Positions 17,271 through 26,019 of a stretch of DNA of 34,731 bases are shown in pieces. Made by a program: the position numbers and the translations under genes. Each line of letters begins with the position of its first letter. Position 1 is the first letter of the stretch. The stretch is from Thermosipho sp. (in: thermotogales). Lineage in GTDB: Bacteria > Thermotogota > Thermotogae > Thermotogales > Fervidobacteriaceae. The notes under the pieces are model-generated. The model worked only from the letters and a program-made list of their open reading frames with translations, ran no database searches and was not told the DNA's origin. The stretch lies in the NCBI GenBank assembly GCA_017656335.1, contig JACDOA010000012.1, positions 1-34,731 on the forward strand. The letters are read 5' to 3'.

Positions 17271-18515
17271 ATGATTGTTTTATGGTTCTTTTTAACAATT
17301 TTAGGGGCTTTAATTGCCCCTATTTTTTCCATTCCAAGATTTTTACTTTTACTACCTTTAGTGTTTTATAAAAAACCACTTATGTTCCTGGGATTATCAG
17401 TTGTATTAATTGTCAATTACATCGGTGGAATAACTGTATCAGGCGAATTTGAGTTTGTTGGCCGTGTTATTCAAACAAAGGATAACTATTCACTTGTAAG
17501 TGGGAAAATATTTTATAACAATAAATGGAGAATATTAGGTTTATCAGTAGGTATTTATGATGAGATTCCAATTGGAGATATTGTTTATTATTATGGCAAA
17601 ATAACAACTAGGAATTTTGAATATCCAAAAGTAATTTTAGATAAAAGCGGGTTGATGTGTTCACCTGCATTTCCTAATTTATTTAGAAAAATTTACTTAT
17701 TGGCAGAAGGTTTTAGAAATTCTTTTTTAAAAGATAATGAAGTATTATATGGTTTATTTGGAGGGAAAATAAAAAAGGATTATTTTTATAATAGTGGTTT
17801 ATATCATTTTTTTAGCATATCAGGTGCACATGTTTCATTATTATTTAGTTTTTCGTTGCTGTTATTTTCAATTTTAGGTTTTAGCAAAAAAGTTGGTAAC
17901 ATAAGTTCATTAATAATTCCGTTGCTTTTTATTGTTGGAACTGGTTTAAATTTACCAGCTTTAAGAGCTTTTACTTACCTTTTTGCTCTTGTAATTTTAG
18001 AATCAATAGGGTTAAAGTTTTCTAAAATAGATGTTTTAAGTGCGATAGGTATTTTGTTTTTGATTTTTGATGCTTCGTTAGTTTTTTCGCTCTCTTTTTA
18101 TATGAGTTTTTTTAGTACACTTGGTATTGTAAGTGTGAACAATAAATATTTAAAACCAATTGCTGCCTTTTTGGGAAGCGCTCCATATTTATCTTTATTT
18201 TCTGCGGTAAATATTTTCTCAATTATAGGTAGTGTCATAGCAATTATGCCAATTCAAATCTTGTTGATTTTAATATCAACGGCGTTTTTATTCTATTTAT
18301 TGAATCTTCATTTTATTACAGAATTTATATTGTTTATTTCTGTACCATTTACTGTAATAATCGATAAAATAACATATTTCTTTTCATTATTTCCACATTT
18401 ACCTAGTGGTATAATTTCTTACTTTTTATTTTCAATCCTTTTCTTTGTTTTTTTATTACATTTTGGACATATACCATATATTTTAAAATCGAAATCTTCA
18501 AATACAAATCCTTGA
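17271..18515 (+). CDS. comEC: ComEC/Rec2-like DNA-uptake channel, short form
   Basis: A 414-residue polytopic membrane protein. Two N-terminal membrane segments lead to a soluble OB-like region (about 55-130, DUF4131-like), then the competence domain with FSISGAHVSLL (181-191) and PALRAF (229-234), both conserved in ComEC. The protein ends in membrane segments and a short SKSSNTNP tail. The C-terminal metallo-beta-lactamase domain of long ComEC proteins is absent, and no separate such domain follows. ComEC carries single-stranded DNA across the inner membrane in transformation. GGAG lies 5 nt before the ATG, within the apgM end. Its last 97 nt overlap the convergent fur gene. Confidence 0.88.
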   Translation: MIVLWFFLTILGALIAPIFSIPRFLLLLPLVFYKKPLMFLGLSVVLIVNYIGGITVSGEFEFVGRVIQTKDNYSLVSGKIFYNNKWRILGLSVGIYDEIPIGDIVYYYGKITTRNFEYPKVILDKSGLMCSPAFPNLFRKIYLLAEGFRNSFLKDNEVLYGLFGGKIKKDYFYNSGLYHFFSISGAHVSLLFSFSLLLFSILGFSKKVGNISSLIIPLLFIVGTGLNLPALRAFTYLFALVILESIGLKFSKIDVLSAIGILFLIFDASLVFSLSFYMSFFSTLGIVSVNNKYLKPIAAFLGSAPYLSLFSAVNIFSIIGSVIAIMPIQILLILISTAFLFYLLNLHFITEFILFISVPFTVIIDKITYFFSLFPHLPSGIISYFLFSILFFVFLLHFGHIPYILKSKSSNTNP

Positions 18516-18871
18516 TTTTCTAATTCTTTTTTTAGAATATCAAGATGTTTTTCTTCAATTTCATAAATTTTTCCGCAAATTTTACATATAAAATGATGAT
18601 GCATTTTATTTTTTTTAGCAAGTTCATACCTGTAAATTCCTTCTCCAAAATCTAATTTTCTCAGAAAACCAAAATCAACTAAAAGTTCGATTGTTCTATA
18701 TACAGTTGCTTTACTTACAGAATGTTTATTAGAAAATAGTATTCTATAGACATCTTCAGCTCCAAGATGATCATTTTCATTGTCTATAAAAACTTTTAAA
18801 ACAAGTTCTCTCTGAGGTGTCATTCTATATTTTTTATCTTTTAATTCCTTTTTAAGTGCTTCAATATACAC
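18419..18871 (-). CDS. Fur/PerR-family metalloregulator
   Basis: A 150-residue Fur-superfamily repressor. The winged helix has MTPQRELVLKVF (17-28) and the recognition helix SVSKATVYRTIELL (51-64). The metal/dimer domain has HHH at 91-93, C96xxC99 (CKIC) and C135xxC138 (CPKC), i.e. the structural zinc site. Fur, PerR and Zur cannot be told apart securely by eye. The start is GTG with AGGAGG 7 nt before it. It lies 12 nt after nusA. Its last 97 nt, covering the CPKC site and a lysine-rich tail, are antisense to the end of comEC. Confidence 0.94.
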   Translation of the reverse strand: MYIEALKKELKDKKYRMTPQRELVLKVFIDNENDHLGAEDVYRILFSNKHSVSKATVYRTIELLVDFGFLRKLDFGEGIYRYELAKKNKMHHHFICKICGKIYEIEEKHLDILKKELENQGFVFEDFDFKIYGICPKCNKKTKKRIENKK

Positions 18872-18883
18872 TGTTTATCCTCC

Positions 18884-19918
18884 TTAAATATTCATGATAG
18901 GTTTAATATCAATTTTCCAACCTGTTAATTTGGCAGCCAGTCTTGCATTTTGTCCACCTTTGCCAATAGCTAATGATAATTGGTTTGGGGGTACAATTAC
19001 ACGAGAAGCTTTATTTTCAAAATCTAAAATTTCCACTTCAATTACATTTGCAGGCTGTAAAGCTGCTGCTATAAATTCTTTTGGATCTTCTGACCACTTT
19101 ATTATATCAAGTTTTTCACCTTTAAGTTCTTTTAAAACGGCTGCAATTCTAACGCCTTCCTCTCCGATACATGCTCCAACTGGGTCAACTTTTGAATTAT
19201 TGGATTTTACAGCTACCTTTGTTCTGATCCCTGGTTCTCTAACAATTTTAACTATTTCCACAATACCATTTTCAATTTCAGGGACTTCAAGTTCTAATAA
19301 CCCTTTTACAAATTCTTCGCAAACTCTTGAAACCATTATTCTTGGCCCTTTTTTATCTTTTTTTACGTCCTTTATATAAACTTTTATTAGCGAAGAGGGT
19401 TCAATTTCTTCTCCTGGTATCCATTCTTTTTTAGGAAGCCTAGTTTCAAGTTTTCCTATTCTTATATCTGCCCAGTCAGGTGTAACTCTAATAACTTCAG
19501 CAGTAGTAATTTTTCCAATTAATTCAGAATATTTTTCAAATTGCTTTTCTTTTTCAATTTCTCTTATTTTCTGAATTAAAACCTGTTTAGCAGTTTGTGC
19601 GGCAATTCTACCGAATTTTTTAATATTCAGTCTTTTTTTAACAATATCTCCTACAAAAGTATCTGGTTTTATTTTCAAAGCTTCTTCTAATGAAATTTGC
19701 TTTTTTTCATCTTCAACCTTATCAACTACTTCTAAAAGTTGGTAAACTTCAATTTCACCAGTTTGTCTATTGATTATTATTTCAACATTTTTTTCACCAC
19801 CATGATCTTTTCTATATGCACTAACAAGAGCTTTTTCAATTGCTGGTAAAATTTCATCTACTTTAATACCTTTTTCTTCTTCCAATTGCTCCAAAGCTCT
19901 TAAAAAATCTAAATTCAT
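18884..19918 (-). CDS. nusA: Transcription elongation/termination factor NusA
   Basis: A 344-residue RNA-polymerase-associated factor. The N-terminal domain (1-~125) begins NLDFLRALEQLEEEKGI; an S1 domain follows (~132-200, TTAEVIRVTPDWADIRIG). KH1 has the GEEGVR loop and KH2 the GKGGQNARLAAKLTGW loop. It lacks the acidic C-terminal repeats of E. coli NusA, as expected outside the gamma-proteobacteria. GGAGG precedes the ATG. The order tRNA-Ser, rimP, nusA recalls the E. coli metY-rimP-nusA operon. A hairpin upstream of rimP may allow NusA-dependent feedback. Confidence 0.97.
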   Translation of the reverse strand: MNLDFLRALEQLEEEKGIKVDEILPAIEKALVSAYRKDHGGEKNVEIIINRQTGEIEVYQLLEVVDKVEDEKKQISLEEALKIKPDTFVGDIVKKRLNIKKFGRIAAQTAKQVLIQKIREIEKEKQFEKYSELIGKITTAEVIRVTPDWADIRIGKLETRLPKKEWIPGEEIEPSSLIKVYIKDVKKDKKGPRIMVSRVCEEFVKGLLELEVPEIENGIVEIVKIVREPGIRTKVAVKSNNSKVDPVGACIGEEGVRIAAVLKELKGEKLDIIKWSEDPKEFIAAALQPANVIEVEILDFENKASRVIVPPNQLSLAIGKGGQNARLAAKLTGWKIDIKPIMNI

Positions 19919-19929
19919 TCAAATCCCTC

Positions 19930-20385
19930 CTAAAATTCAATTTCTAAATTTGCCTTTTTAATACTTTGAAAATTAATTTTTTCATTGTTCCCATTTTCTA
20001 AGATAATAATTATTTCTTCACCACGAATATCCATAATTTGTCCAATAATCATTTTGTTATCTATAGTAATAATTTTTGCTTTATGACCTTTAAATCTTTT
20101 AAAATCATCTAAGTTTCTTAAAGGTCTATCCAAACCTGGTGAAGAAACAGTTAAATAGTATCGTTTAGGTATAATATTTAGAGCATCTAACTCAATTTCA
20201 ATTTCTCTAGAAACTTTTTCACAATCTACAGTACTTACATAATCATATGGATTATCAATAACAATCTCTAAGATCCATTTACCAGATTGGTTATAATATT
20301 TTACATCAAATAAATCCAAGTTAAATTTTTTGACAACGTTTTTTGCTAAATCATATACTTTTTCAATAATTTGTTTGTTGCTCAT
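19930..20385 (-). CDS. rimP: Ribosome maturation factor RimP
   Basis: A 151-residue RimP for 30S subunit assembly. The N-terminal alpha/beta domain includes LEIVIDNP, CEKVSREIE and YYLTVSSPGLDRPLRN, the last being the family signature. The C-terminal SH3-like barrel follows (KAKIITIDNKMIIGQIMDI). GAGGTG lies upstream of the ATG. It precedes nusA by 11 nt, its standard partner. No separate promoter is apparent between it and the upstream tRNA-Ser gene, so it may be read from the tRNA promoter. Confidence 0.96.
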   Translation of the reverse strand: MSNKQIIEKVYDLAKNVVKKFNLDLFDVKYYNQSGKWILEIVIDNPYDYVSTVDCEKVSREIEIELDALNIIPKRYYLTVSSPGLDRPLRNLDDFKRFKGHKAKIITIDNKMIIGQIMDIRGEEIIIILENGNNEKINFQSIKKANLEIEF

Positions 20386-20411
20386 AATTTCACCTCGTTA
20401 ATAAACATTAA

Positions 20412-20431
20412 ACCGGGACTGCTGTCCCGGT
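20412..20431 (-). terminator. Hairpin between tRNA-Ser and rimP (leaky terminator/attenuator)
   Basis: ACCGGGAC and GTCCCGGT form an 8-bp GC-rich stem with a 4-nt loop. On the minus strand it follows the tRNA by 11 nt, and the next bases are TTTAATGTTTATT, a broken T-tract. It can end tRNA transcripts but probably lets some polymerase through to rimP-nusA-fur, since no other promoter is evident. On the plus strand a T-rich stretch also follows, but no plus-strand gene precedes it. Confidence 0.65.
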
Positions 20432-20442
20432 AATTGTTTTTC

Positions 20443-20533
20443 TGGCGGAGAGGGTGGGATTTGAACCCACGGACGCCTTGCGGGCGTCACACGCTCTCCA
20501 GGCGTGCGCCTTAGACCGCTCGGCCACCTCTCC
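20443..20533 (-). tRNA. tRNA-Ser (anticodon GGA), CCA encoded
   Basis: A class II tRNA on the minus strand. The acceptor is GGAGAGG (533-527) with CCTCTCC, the discriminator is G and CCA is at 20445-20443. The anticodon stem-loop CACGCCTGGAGAGCGTG carries GGA. A long variable arm (TGACGCCCGCAAGGCGTC) and the T-arm GGTTCAAATCC complete it. It has its own promoter just upstream and lies ahead of rimP-nusA-fur. Confidence 0.96.
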
Positions 20534-20547
20534 TAAATCCGTATTTC

Positions 20548-20575
20548 ATTTTACCATAAAAATTGATTTTTGCAA
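20548..20575 (-). promoter_or_regulatory. Promoter of tRNA-Ser(GGA)-rimP-nusA-fur
   Basis: On the minus strand there is TTGCAA (20575-20570), a 16-nt spacer and TAAAAT (20553-20548), preceded by TGG as an extended -10. The predicted start is about 8 nt before the mature tRNA. The layout matches the other two tRNA promoters in the window. Confidence 0.75.
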
Positions 20576-20630
20576 CTTTAAATTTACTTGAAAATAGTTT
20601 TAAGTTATACTATTAAAGGAGGTGATTTAT

Positions 20631-21395
20631 TTGTTCAGATATATTTTAGGAGGCATATTAATGGGATTAGCGAATTTGGTTCCAGGTATTAGTGGAGGAA
20701 CAATGGCTGTTATTGCAGGCATCTACAATGATTTAATAATATCAATTACTCAGCTGTTTAAGCTTAAAAAAGAAGGATTGAGAGTATTGTTGTTTGTTGG
20801 TTTGGGAATTTTAATTTCAATTTTCTCTGGAGCAAAAGCTTTTGAATTTGGGCTTGAAAACTATCCTTTTTATATGTACTCTTTGTTTTTTGGACTTATT
20901 TTGGCTTCAATTTTTTATTTAAAGAATAAAATCAAATTTAAGCTTTTGCCTTCTTTAATGGGGATAATTTTAGTTTTAATTCCTAACTTTCTTCCTCACA
21001 GTACTACAGTTTCGGATTTTAAAATTTTCTTTGGTGGTTTTTTAGGTGGTGCAGCTATGATTGTGCCAGGTTTAAGTGGTTCTTTGATGTTATTGATTTT
21101 GGGAATTTATGATAAGGCAATTTCAGCAGTAAGTAATTTTGATATTAAAGTTCTATTAATTCTTGGCTCAGGTGTTATAGTTGGTATTTATTTTATTGCT
21201 CGCTTAATTAAATGGGCTTTGCATAAAAATAAAGATTTTATTGATAATTTTGTGTTTGGATTGATTATTGGTTCATTGTATCCTATATTTCCTTTCTTCC
21301 ATGGTGAAGGTAATATATTTTTGGGAATATTAGTTGCAATTTTTGGATATTTTTTATCTTTATTAATAGAAAAAATTGATAATAATATGCTATAA
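20631..21395 (+). CDS. DUF368 membrane protein, polyprenyl-phosphate transporter family
   Basis: 254 residues with about eight hydrophobic segments. The family repeat is seen twice: LVPGISGGTMAVIAGIY near the start and MIVPGLSGSLMLLILGIY in the middle, an internal duplication typical of this fold. DUF368 proteins (PopT) have been reported to recycle undecaprenyl phosphate across the bacterial membrane for cell-wall synthesis; assignment here is by family. I chose TTG at 20631 because AGGAGG lies 8 nt before it. An in-frame GTG at 20622 is part of that ribosome site and cannot be the start. It heads the long plus-strand block, divergent from tRNA-Ser. Confidence 0.88.
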   Translation: MFRYILGGILMGLANLVPGISGGTMAVIAGIYNDLIISITQLFKLKKEGLRVLLFVGLGILISIFSGAKAFEFGLENYPFYMYSLFFGLILASIFYLKNKIKFKLLPSLMGIILVLIPNFLPHSTTVSDFKIFFGGFLGGAAMIVPGLSGSLMLLILGIYDKAISAVSNFDIKVLLILGSGVIVGIYFIARLIKWALHKNKDFIDNFVFGLIIGSLYPIFPFFHGEGNIFLGILVAIFGYFLSLLIEKIDNNML

Positions 21396-21396
21396 T
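21388..21396 (+). promoter_or_regulatory. Candidate internal promoter before the cupin gene
   Basis: TGC-TATAAT is a perfect extended -10 overlapping the stop codon of the DUF368 gene, 21 nt before the cupin ATG. No convincing -35 is seen at the right distance. The same arrangement (a -10 built over a stop codon) occurs at the tRNA-Ser(UGA) promoter. Confidence 0.35.
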
Positions 21397-21416
21397 TATT
21401 TTGGAGGTGTTTTTTT

Positions 21417-21689
21417 ATGAAAATTAAAATTATTAAGCCATCAGATAATGATTTAGAAGAGTTAGGTGTAAAAAATTGGCCTATATGGACAAAAGAAATT
21501 TCAGAATTTGACTGGTTTTATGATGAAAAAGAAACTTGTTATTTTATTGAAGGTGAAGTTGAAGTTGAAACAGAAGATGGAGAGGTATACAAAATTAAAA
21601 AAGGAGATTTAGTTGTATTTCCAAGAGGATTAAAATGTAAATGGAAAGTAAAATCTCCAGTGAAAAAGCACTATAAATTTGGTGAGTAA
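21417..21689 (+). CDS. Small cupin-fold protein (TM1112-like)
   Basis: A 90-residue single-domain cupin. WPIWTKEISEFDWFYDEKET leads to CYFIEGEVEVETEDG, then IKKGDLVVFPRGLKCKWKV, the two cupin motifs of the Cupin_3/DUF861 group. From memory it closely resembles the structurally solved T. maritima protein TM1112, whose function is not established. The canonical metal histidines are mostly absent from the visible motifs, so enzymatic activity is uncertain. GGAGG precedes the ATG by 9 nt. The cyclodeaminase gene follows by 11 nt. Confidence 0.88.
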   Translation: MKIKIIKPSDNDLEELGVKNWPIWTKEISEFDWFYDEKETCYFIEGEVEVETEDGEVYKIKKGDLVVFPRGLKCKWKVKSPVKKHYKFGE

Positions 21690-21700
21690 GGGGTGATAAA

Positions 21701-22324
21701 ATGGATATAAAAAATATGACTCTTAAAGAGTTTTGTGATAAAGTTGCTGAAAAAAGTCCGGTACCTGGTGGAGGTGCCGTTGGTGCAGTTGTAGCAGCTT
21801 TAGCAGCTTCTTTAAACCAAATGGTTGCAAATTTAACTATAGGGAAGAAAAAATATTCTGATTATCAAGAAATCATGGAAGAAGTTTTGGAAAATATGGA
21901 ATATTCGAGAAATAAACTACAAGAAATTGCTGAAAAAGACATAGCAGCTTTTGATAAAGTAATGAAAGCTTTTAAATTACCTAAAGATGACCCAAAAAGA
22001 GAGGAACTTGTTCAATCATCTTTGAAAGAAGCTGCTGATGTTCCTTTTGAACTTGCAAGAGAGGCAAGGAATATTTTGAAATATTGCCGAATTACCAGTA
22101 AGTGGGGTAATAAAAACGCTATTTCTGATGCATATTCCGCAAGTGAACTTGCGAAAGCTGCCTTTAGAATCTCAATGTATAACGTCTTGATTAATTTGAA
22201 ATCCATCAAAGATAAGGAATTTGTTGAAAAATATATTACAGAGCTACAGGAATTAAAAAATGAAGTAAAAGGATTGTACTCAGAAATCAGGGAGTGGATT
22301 AAAGAAAATGAGTTTGAAATTTGA
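21701..22324 (+). CDS. Cyclodeaminase/cyclohydrolase family protein
   Basis: A 207-residue all-helical protein of the formiminotetrahydrofolate cyclodeaminase/FchA family. The signature [18 protein letters not shown] is at about 21-38, and a later [18 protein letters not shown] stretch fits the family. It is similar, from memory, to T. maritima TM1560. A role in one-carbon folate metabolism (release of ammonia from formimino-folate, or methenyl-folate hydrolysis) is expected. No formiminotransferase or histidine-degradation genes are nearby, so the exact reaction is open. The ATG has GGGGTG upstream. Its last 17 nt overlap tgt. Confidence 0.87.
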   Translation: MDIKNMTLKEFCDKVAEKSPVPGGGAVGAVVAALAASLNQMVANLTIGKKKYSDYQEIMEEVLENMEYSRNKLQEIAEKDIAAFDKVMKAFKLPKDDPKREELVQSSLKEAADVPFELAREARNILKYCRITSKWGNKNAISDAYSASELAKAAFRISMYNVLINLKSIKDKEFVEKYITELQELKNEVKGLYSEIREWIKENEFEI

Positions 22325-23411
22325 AGTTTTAAAAGTCTCTGGAAAAGCTAGAAGAGGGAGGATACATTTACCGCACGGGGTGGTTGAAACCCCTACTTTT
22401 ATGCCAGTAGGGACAAATGCAAATGTGAAACTAATGACTCCAAGAGATCTAGAAGAAGTGGGTGCTCAAATTATTTTAGGCAATGCTTTTCATTTGTATT
22501 TAAAGCCTGGTTTGGATGTTTTAAAATTTCATGAGGGAATTCACAATTTTATTAATTGGAAAAAACCGGTTTTAACTGATAGTGGTGGCTTTCAAGTTTT
22601 TAGTTTAAGAGAAGGAAGAAAAATAACAGAAGATGGTGTTTTTATTAGATCTCCACTGGATGGAAGTAAACACTTTATAACTCCAGAGTTGTCAATGGAA
22701 ATTCAACATGCAATTGCTTCTGACATTGTAATGGCTTTTGATTACTGTGCAGAACCTGGGATTGATTATGATAATGCTGTTAAAGCTTTGGAATTAACTA
22801 CAAAATGGGCTGAAAGAAGTTTAAAGAAAATTCGACAACTTTCTGATCAAGCAATTTTTGGGATTGTTCAAGGTGCATTTTTCTACGATTTACGTGAAAG
22901 AAGCGCAAAAGAAATAACAAGTATGGCTTTTGATGGTTTTGCAATAGGGGGACTAAGTGTTGGTGAAGAATATGATATTACTTTGAAAATGACAGAATTT
23001 ACAGCACCATTATTGCCAGAAAACAAACCAAGGTATTTTATGGGAGCAGGTTCTCCCAAACTTATCGTAGATTTAGTTCATAATGGAATTGATATTTTTG
23101 ATAGTGTGCTTCCAACAAGAGTGGGTAGGCACGGACAAGCATTAACATGGAATGGGAAAATGAATGTTAGAGCTGCTAAGTTTAAATTTGATAAAACTCC
23201 GATTGAGGATGGCTGTTCATGTTATACGTGTAAAAATTTTTCACGATCTTATATAAGGCACTTATTTGATCGGGGGGAAGTTTTAGGACAAATTTTGTTA
23301 ACTATTCATAATTTACATTTTATGATGGACTTAAGTAAAAAGATAAGAGAATCTATTGAGAATGATAGTTTTGAAAAATTGAGAGGGGAGGTTTTGAAAA
23401 ATTATGCTTAA
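22308..23411 (+). CDS. tgt: Queuine/preQ1 tRNA-ribosyltransferase
   Basis: A 367-residue TIM-barrel enzyme exchanging guanine 34 of GUN-anticodon tRNAs for preQ1. [10 protein letters not shown] at 91-100 contains the general acid/base Asp, and the nucleophile Asp lies in [16 protein letters not shown]. The zinc site is CSCYTC...H near residues 302-333. Full length. The ATG is inside the end of the cyclodeaminase gene (17-nt overlap), with GGGAG upstream in the coding sequence. No queuosine-synthesis genes are in the window. The outer-membrane protein gene overlaps its end by 8 nt. Confidence 0.97.
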   Translation: MSLKFEVLKVSGKARRGRIHLPHGVVETPTFMPVGTNANVKLMTPRDLEEVGAQIILGNAFHLYLKPGLDVLKFHEGIHNFINWKKPVLTDSGGFQVFSLREGRKITEDGVFIRSPLDGSKHFITPELSMEIQHAIASDIVMAFDYCAEPGIDYDNAVKALELTTKWAERSLKKIRQLSDQAIFGIVQGAFFYDLRERSAKEITSMAFDGFAIGGLSVGEEYDITLKMTEFTAPLLPENKPRYFMGAGSPKLIVDLVHNGIDIFDSVLPTRVGRHGQALTWNGKMNVRAAKFKFDKTPIEDGCSCYTCKNFSRSYIRHLFDRGEVLGQILLTIHNLHFMMDLSKKIRESIENDSFEKLRGEVLKNYA

Positions 23412-24195
23412 AAAACTTGTTATTATTTGTTTATTAGTTTTAACCATTTTTGCTTTTAGTATGAGATATGTTTCCAATCCTGCATTTTCTTTAGATCAAA
23501 ACAATGTTTTCGGCGCTCAATATGGAACTTATTTTGGGGGAATCTATGGTTGGGTTACAAATTTTGGTTTGTATTATAATGAAGTTCAAGATAATATGAC
23601 AGGAAGATTTTATTTATTAGCTTCAAAAGATAGCACCCAAAACATTAATGAAGTTGGTTATGCAATAAGTGGTGGTAATGATACAAATTATTGGGGCGGG
23701 GATTTTAAATTAGTTAATTATTCTGATTCTGCAACAAGTATGTTTTTAATTAATGTTGGACTAGGATTTGGTGGAAAAATATTTGATAATGTAATTTTAG
23801 GAGCTTTCTTAGAAGATTTTTCTGTATATTCTCAATATCCCGGCCAATTATTTAAGGGGAATGTTGGTGTTGATTTAACTGCTGATTTTAATGTTTTTGA
23901 TTTTTATTCTAGTTTTAACTATATCAAACAAGAATATTTTAAATTTGATTTAGGCGGTTCTTTTGATTTTGATTTTATTTCTTTTGGAGGGTATTGGTCT
24001 CCAGAGTATTATAATAAAGTGGGTGCGTTTATAAATAAAGTTAGAGGATTTGTATTATTAAAAATAGGAGCCTTCAAAGTTAATGTAAGAGGTTTTTATT
24101 CTTTTGATAATGTAAGTAGCTCAATTTCAAATTTAATAATGAACTATGAAAATCATCCATATGGCTATGATGTTATAATAGAGGTGAAATTTTAG
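23404..24195 (+). CDS. Predicted outer-membrane beta-barrel protein
   Basis: 263 residues, not recognised by name. A signal peptide ([17 protein letters not shown]) is followed by alternating short amphipathic strands rich in Gly, Tyr, Phe and Asn, e.g. [28 protein letters not shown] and VNVRGFYSF. The chain ends VIIEVKF, a terminal phenylalanine after alternating hydrophobics that is typical of the outer-membrane insertion signal. It is probably a barrel of 8-12 strands in the outer sheath (toga). GGGGAGG precedes the ATG, which lies in the tgt end. pyrR overlaps by 1 nt. Confidence 0.7.
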   Translation: MLKKLVIICLLVLTIFAFSMRYVSNPAFSLDQNNVFGAQYGTYFGGIYGWVTNFGLYYNEVQDNMTGRFYLLASKDSTQNINEVGYAISGGNDTNYWGGDFKLVNYSDSATSMFLINVGLGFGGKIFDNVILGAFLEDFSVYSQYPGQLFKGNVGVDLTADFNVFDFYSSFNYIKQEYFKFDLGGSFDFDFISFGGYWSPEYYNKVGAFINKVRGFVLLKIGAFKVNVRGFYSFDNVSSSISNLIMNYENHPYGYDVIIEVKF

Positions 24196-24722
24196 TGATA
24201 AAGATTCTTGATGAAAGTGACATTAGAAGATCTTTAATTCGTATTTCCCATGAAATCCTTGAAAAAAACAAGGGCACTCAGGATTTAGTTATAGTTGGAA
24301 TTTTAACAAGAGGGTATTATCTTGCAAAAAGGCTCGTAGAGAATATTGAATTTTTTGAAAAAGTTAAAATTCCATATGGTAGTTTGGATGTTGGTCCTTT
24401 TAGAGATGATGCTAAAAAAAGTATTGATGATAGAAGTGATATAAGTTTTGATTTAAACAATAAGAAAGTTATATTGGTTGATGATGTTTTATTTACCGGC
24501 AGAACTGTTAGAGCTGCTATGGATGCAATCACAAATCGAGGAAGACCAAGTTCTATTCAATTAGCTGTTTTGGTTGATAGAGGGCACCGTGAACTCCCTA
24601 TTCGTCCAGATTATGTTGGGAAAAATATACCCAGTTCGAAATATAAAGAGGTCATAAAAGTTAAAGTTTATGAAATTGATGGTGAAGATGCTGTTTATAT
24701 TCAAAAAATTAGGGAGGATTGA
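24195..24722 (+). CDS. pyrR: PyrR: pyrimidine attenuator / uracil phosphoribosyltransferase
   Basis: A 175-residue PyrR. The PRPP loop [20 protein letters not shown] is at 92-111, and [20 protein letters not shown] is the PyrR C-terminal signature. In other bacteria it binds pyr mRNA with UMP to cause attenuation and also has uracil phosphoribosyltransferase activity. No pyr biosynthetic genes or visible pyr leader accompany it here. The start is GTG, sharing one base with the stop of the preceding gene (TAGTG). glmM follows by 3 nt. Confidence 0.95.
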   Translation: MIKILDESDIRRSLIRISHEILEKNKGTQDLVIVGILTRGYYLAKRLVENIEFFEKVKIPYGSLDVGPFRDDAKKSIDDRSDISFDLNNKKVILVDDVLFTGRTVRAAMDAITNRGRPSSIQLAVLVDRGHRELPIRPDYVGKNIPSSKYKEVIKVKVYEIDGEDAVYIQKIRED

Positions 24723-24725
24723 TTA

Positions 24726-26015
24726 ATGAATTTATTTGGAACAGATGGGATAAGAGGGATGGTTAATGAATTTTTAACCCCGGAATTAGCTTTTCGGTTG
24801 GGAAATGCACTTGGTAAATTTGTTGATAAAAAGGTATTTATAGCAAAAGATACTAGAAATTCATGTGATATGCTTGAAGCTGCTTTGATTGCCGGTTTAA
24901 CTTCCTCAGGTTTAGATGTTTATAGATGTGGTGTTATGTCAACCCCAGCTTTGGCATTGATTACAAAACTGGAAGATTCAGCAGGAATAATGATATCAGC
25001 TTCTCATAATCCTCCGGAATATAACGGTTTAAAAGTAATTTTGAAGGGTTATAAACTTCCAGATGAAATTGAAGAAAAAATTGAAAAGGAAATGAAAGAC
25101 ATAAAATATTTAGACTACAAGAAAATTGGAAAAGTATTTGAATATAAATTAGCGGTTGAAGAGTATATAAATTACATTCATGATTTATATCCCAAATTAG
25201 ATTTAAGTGGTATAAAATTAGTAGTTGATGTAGCTAATGGTGCAACTTTTAAATTGAATCCAATGGTATTAGAAAGTTTTGGGGCAAAGGTAGAAGTTGT
25301 AAATAATAAACCAGATGGTTTTAACATTAACCGAAATTGCGGTTCAACTCATCCGGAAAATGCAAAAAAATACATGAAAAAAGATAGAATTGCTGTTTTG
25401 TACGATGGAGATGGAGACAGGTGTATTTTTTTAGATGAAACTGGTGAAGAGGTACACGGTGATAAAATTTTGGGAATTACGGCATTTGAAATGAAAAAAC
25501 AAGATAGATTGTTGAAAGATACTGTAGTTCTTACTATCCTTTCAAATATGGGGCTTGAAGATTATTTGAAGAGTAAAGGAATACAAATAGTTAGAACAAA
25601 AGTAGGTGATAGATATATTTTGCATGAAATGTTGAAAAATGGGTATGTTTTAGGTGGTGAAAAAAGTGGGCATATTATATTTCTTGATCGTTCAACAACA
25701 GGTGATGGTTTGATTACAACTTTGGAAGTTTTAAAAGTTTTGGTTGAATCGGGTAAATCATTATTTGAACTTTCAAGCCAAATCCCTGATTATCCTCAAG
25801 TTATGTTAAACATTAAAGTAAGTAATAAAAATGTTTATAAAAATGAAAGAATTTTCGAAAAGATGAAAAAAATAAAAGATTATAGAGTTATAATTCGACC
25901 GTCTGGAACAGAACCGGTCATTAGAATTTTAGTTGAAGGTCCTGATTTTGAAAAGTCAAATGCTATTGCTAGAGAATTTTACAGAGAAATTGAAATACTA
26001 GCTCGAGAGGAGTGA
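24726..26015 (+). CDS. glmM: Phosphoglucosamine mutase
   Basis: A 429-residue alpha-D-phosphohexomutase making glucosamine-1-phosphate for UDP-GlcNAc, needed for peptidoglycan. The GlmM N-terminus FGTDGIRG is at 4-11. The phosphoserine loop [12 protein letters not shown] has catalytic S93. The Mg2+ loop is DGDGDR (227-232), and the sugar- and phosphate-binding segments are GGEKSGH and RPSGTEP (391-397). The length is slightly short for the family but all four loops are present. GGAGG precedes the ATG. Confidence 0.97.
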   Translation: MNLFGTDGIRGMVNEFLTPELAFRLGNALGKFVDKKVFIAKDTRNSCDMLEAALIAGLTSSGLDVYRCGVMSTPALALITKLEDSAGIMISASHNPPEYNGLKVILKGYKLPDEIEEKIEKEMKDIKYLDYKKIGKVFEYKLAVEEYINYIHDLYPKLDLSGIKLVVDVANGATFKLNPMVLESFGAKVEVVNNKPDGFNINRNCGSTHPENAKKYMKKDRIAVLYDGDGDRCIFLDETGEEVHGDKILGITAFEMKKQDRLLKDTVVLTILSNMGLEDYLKSKGIQIVRTKVGDRYILHEMLKNGYVLGGEKSGHIIFLDRSTTGDGLITTLEVLKVLVESGKSLFELSSQIPDYPQVMLNIKVSNKNVYKNERIFEKMKKIKDYRVIIRPSGTEPVIRILVEGPDFEKSNAIAREFYREIEILAREE

Positions 26016-26019
26016 GTTG

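Noticed and set aside
18894-19379. Long open frame on the plus strand opposite nusA, and similar frames opposite rho, dnaX and the ArsB-type gene
   Set aside because: They mirror well-conserved genes in another frame and show no family motifs or coherent ribosome sites.
20583-20611. TTTACT-17-TATACT as a promoter for the DUF368 gene
   Set aside because: The predicted start would fall inside the AGGAGG ribosome site. It is possible but too weak to list as a feature.
20622-20630. GTG start for the DUF368 gene
   Set aside because: The codon is part of the Shine-Dalgarno sequence used by the TTG at 20631.
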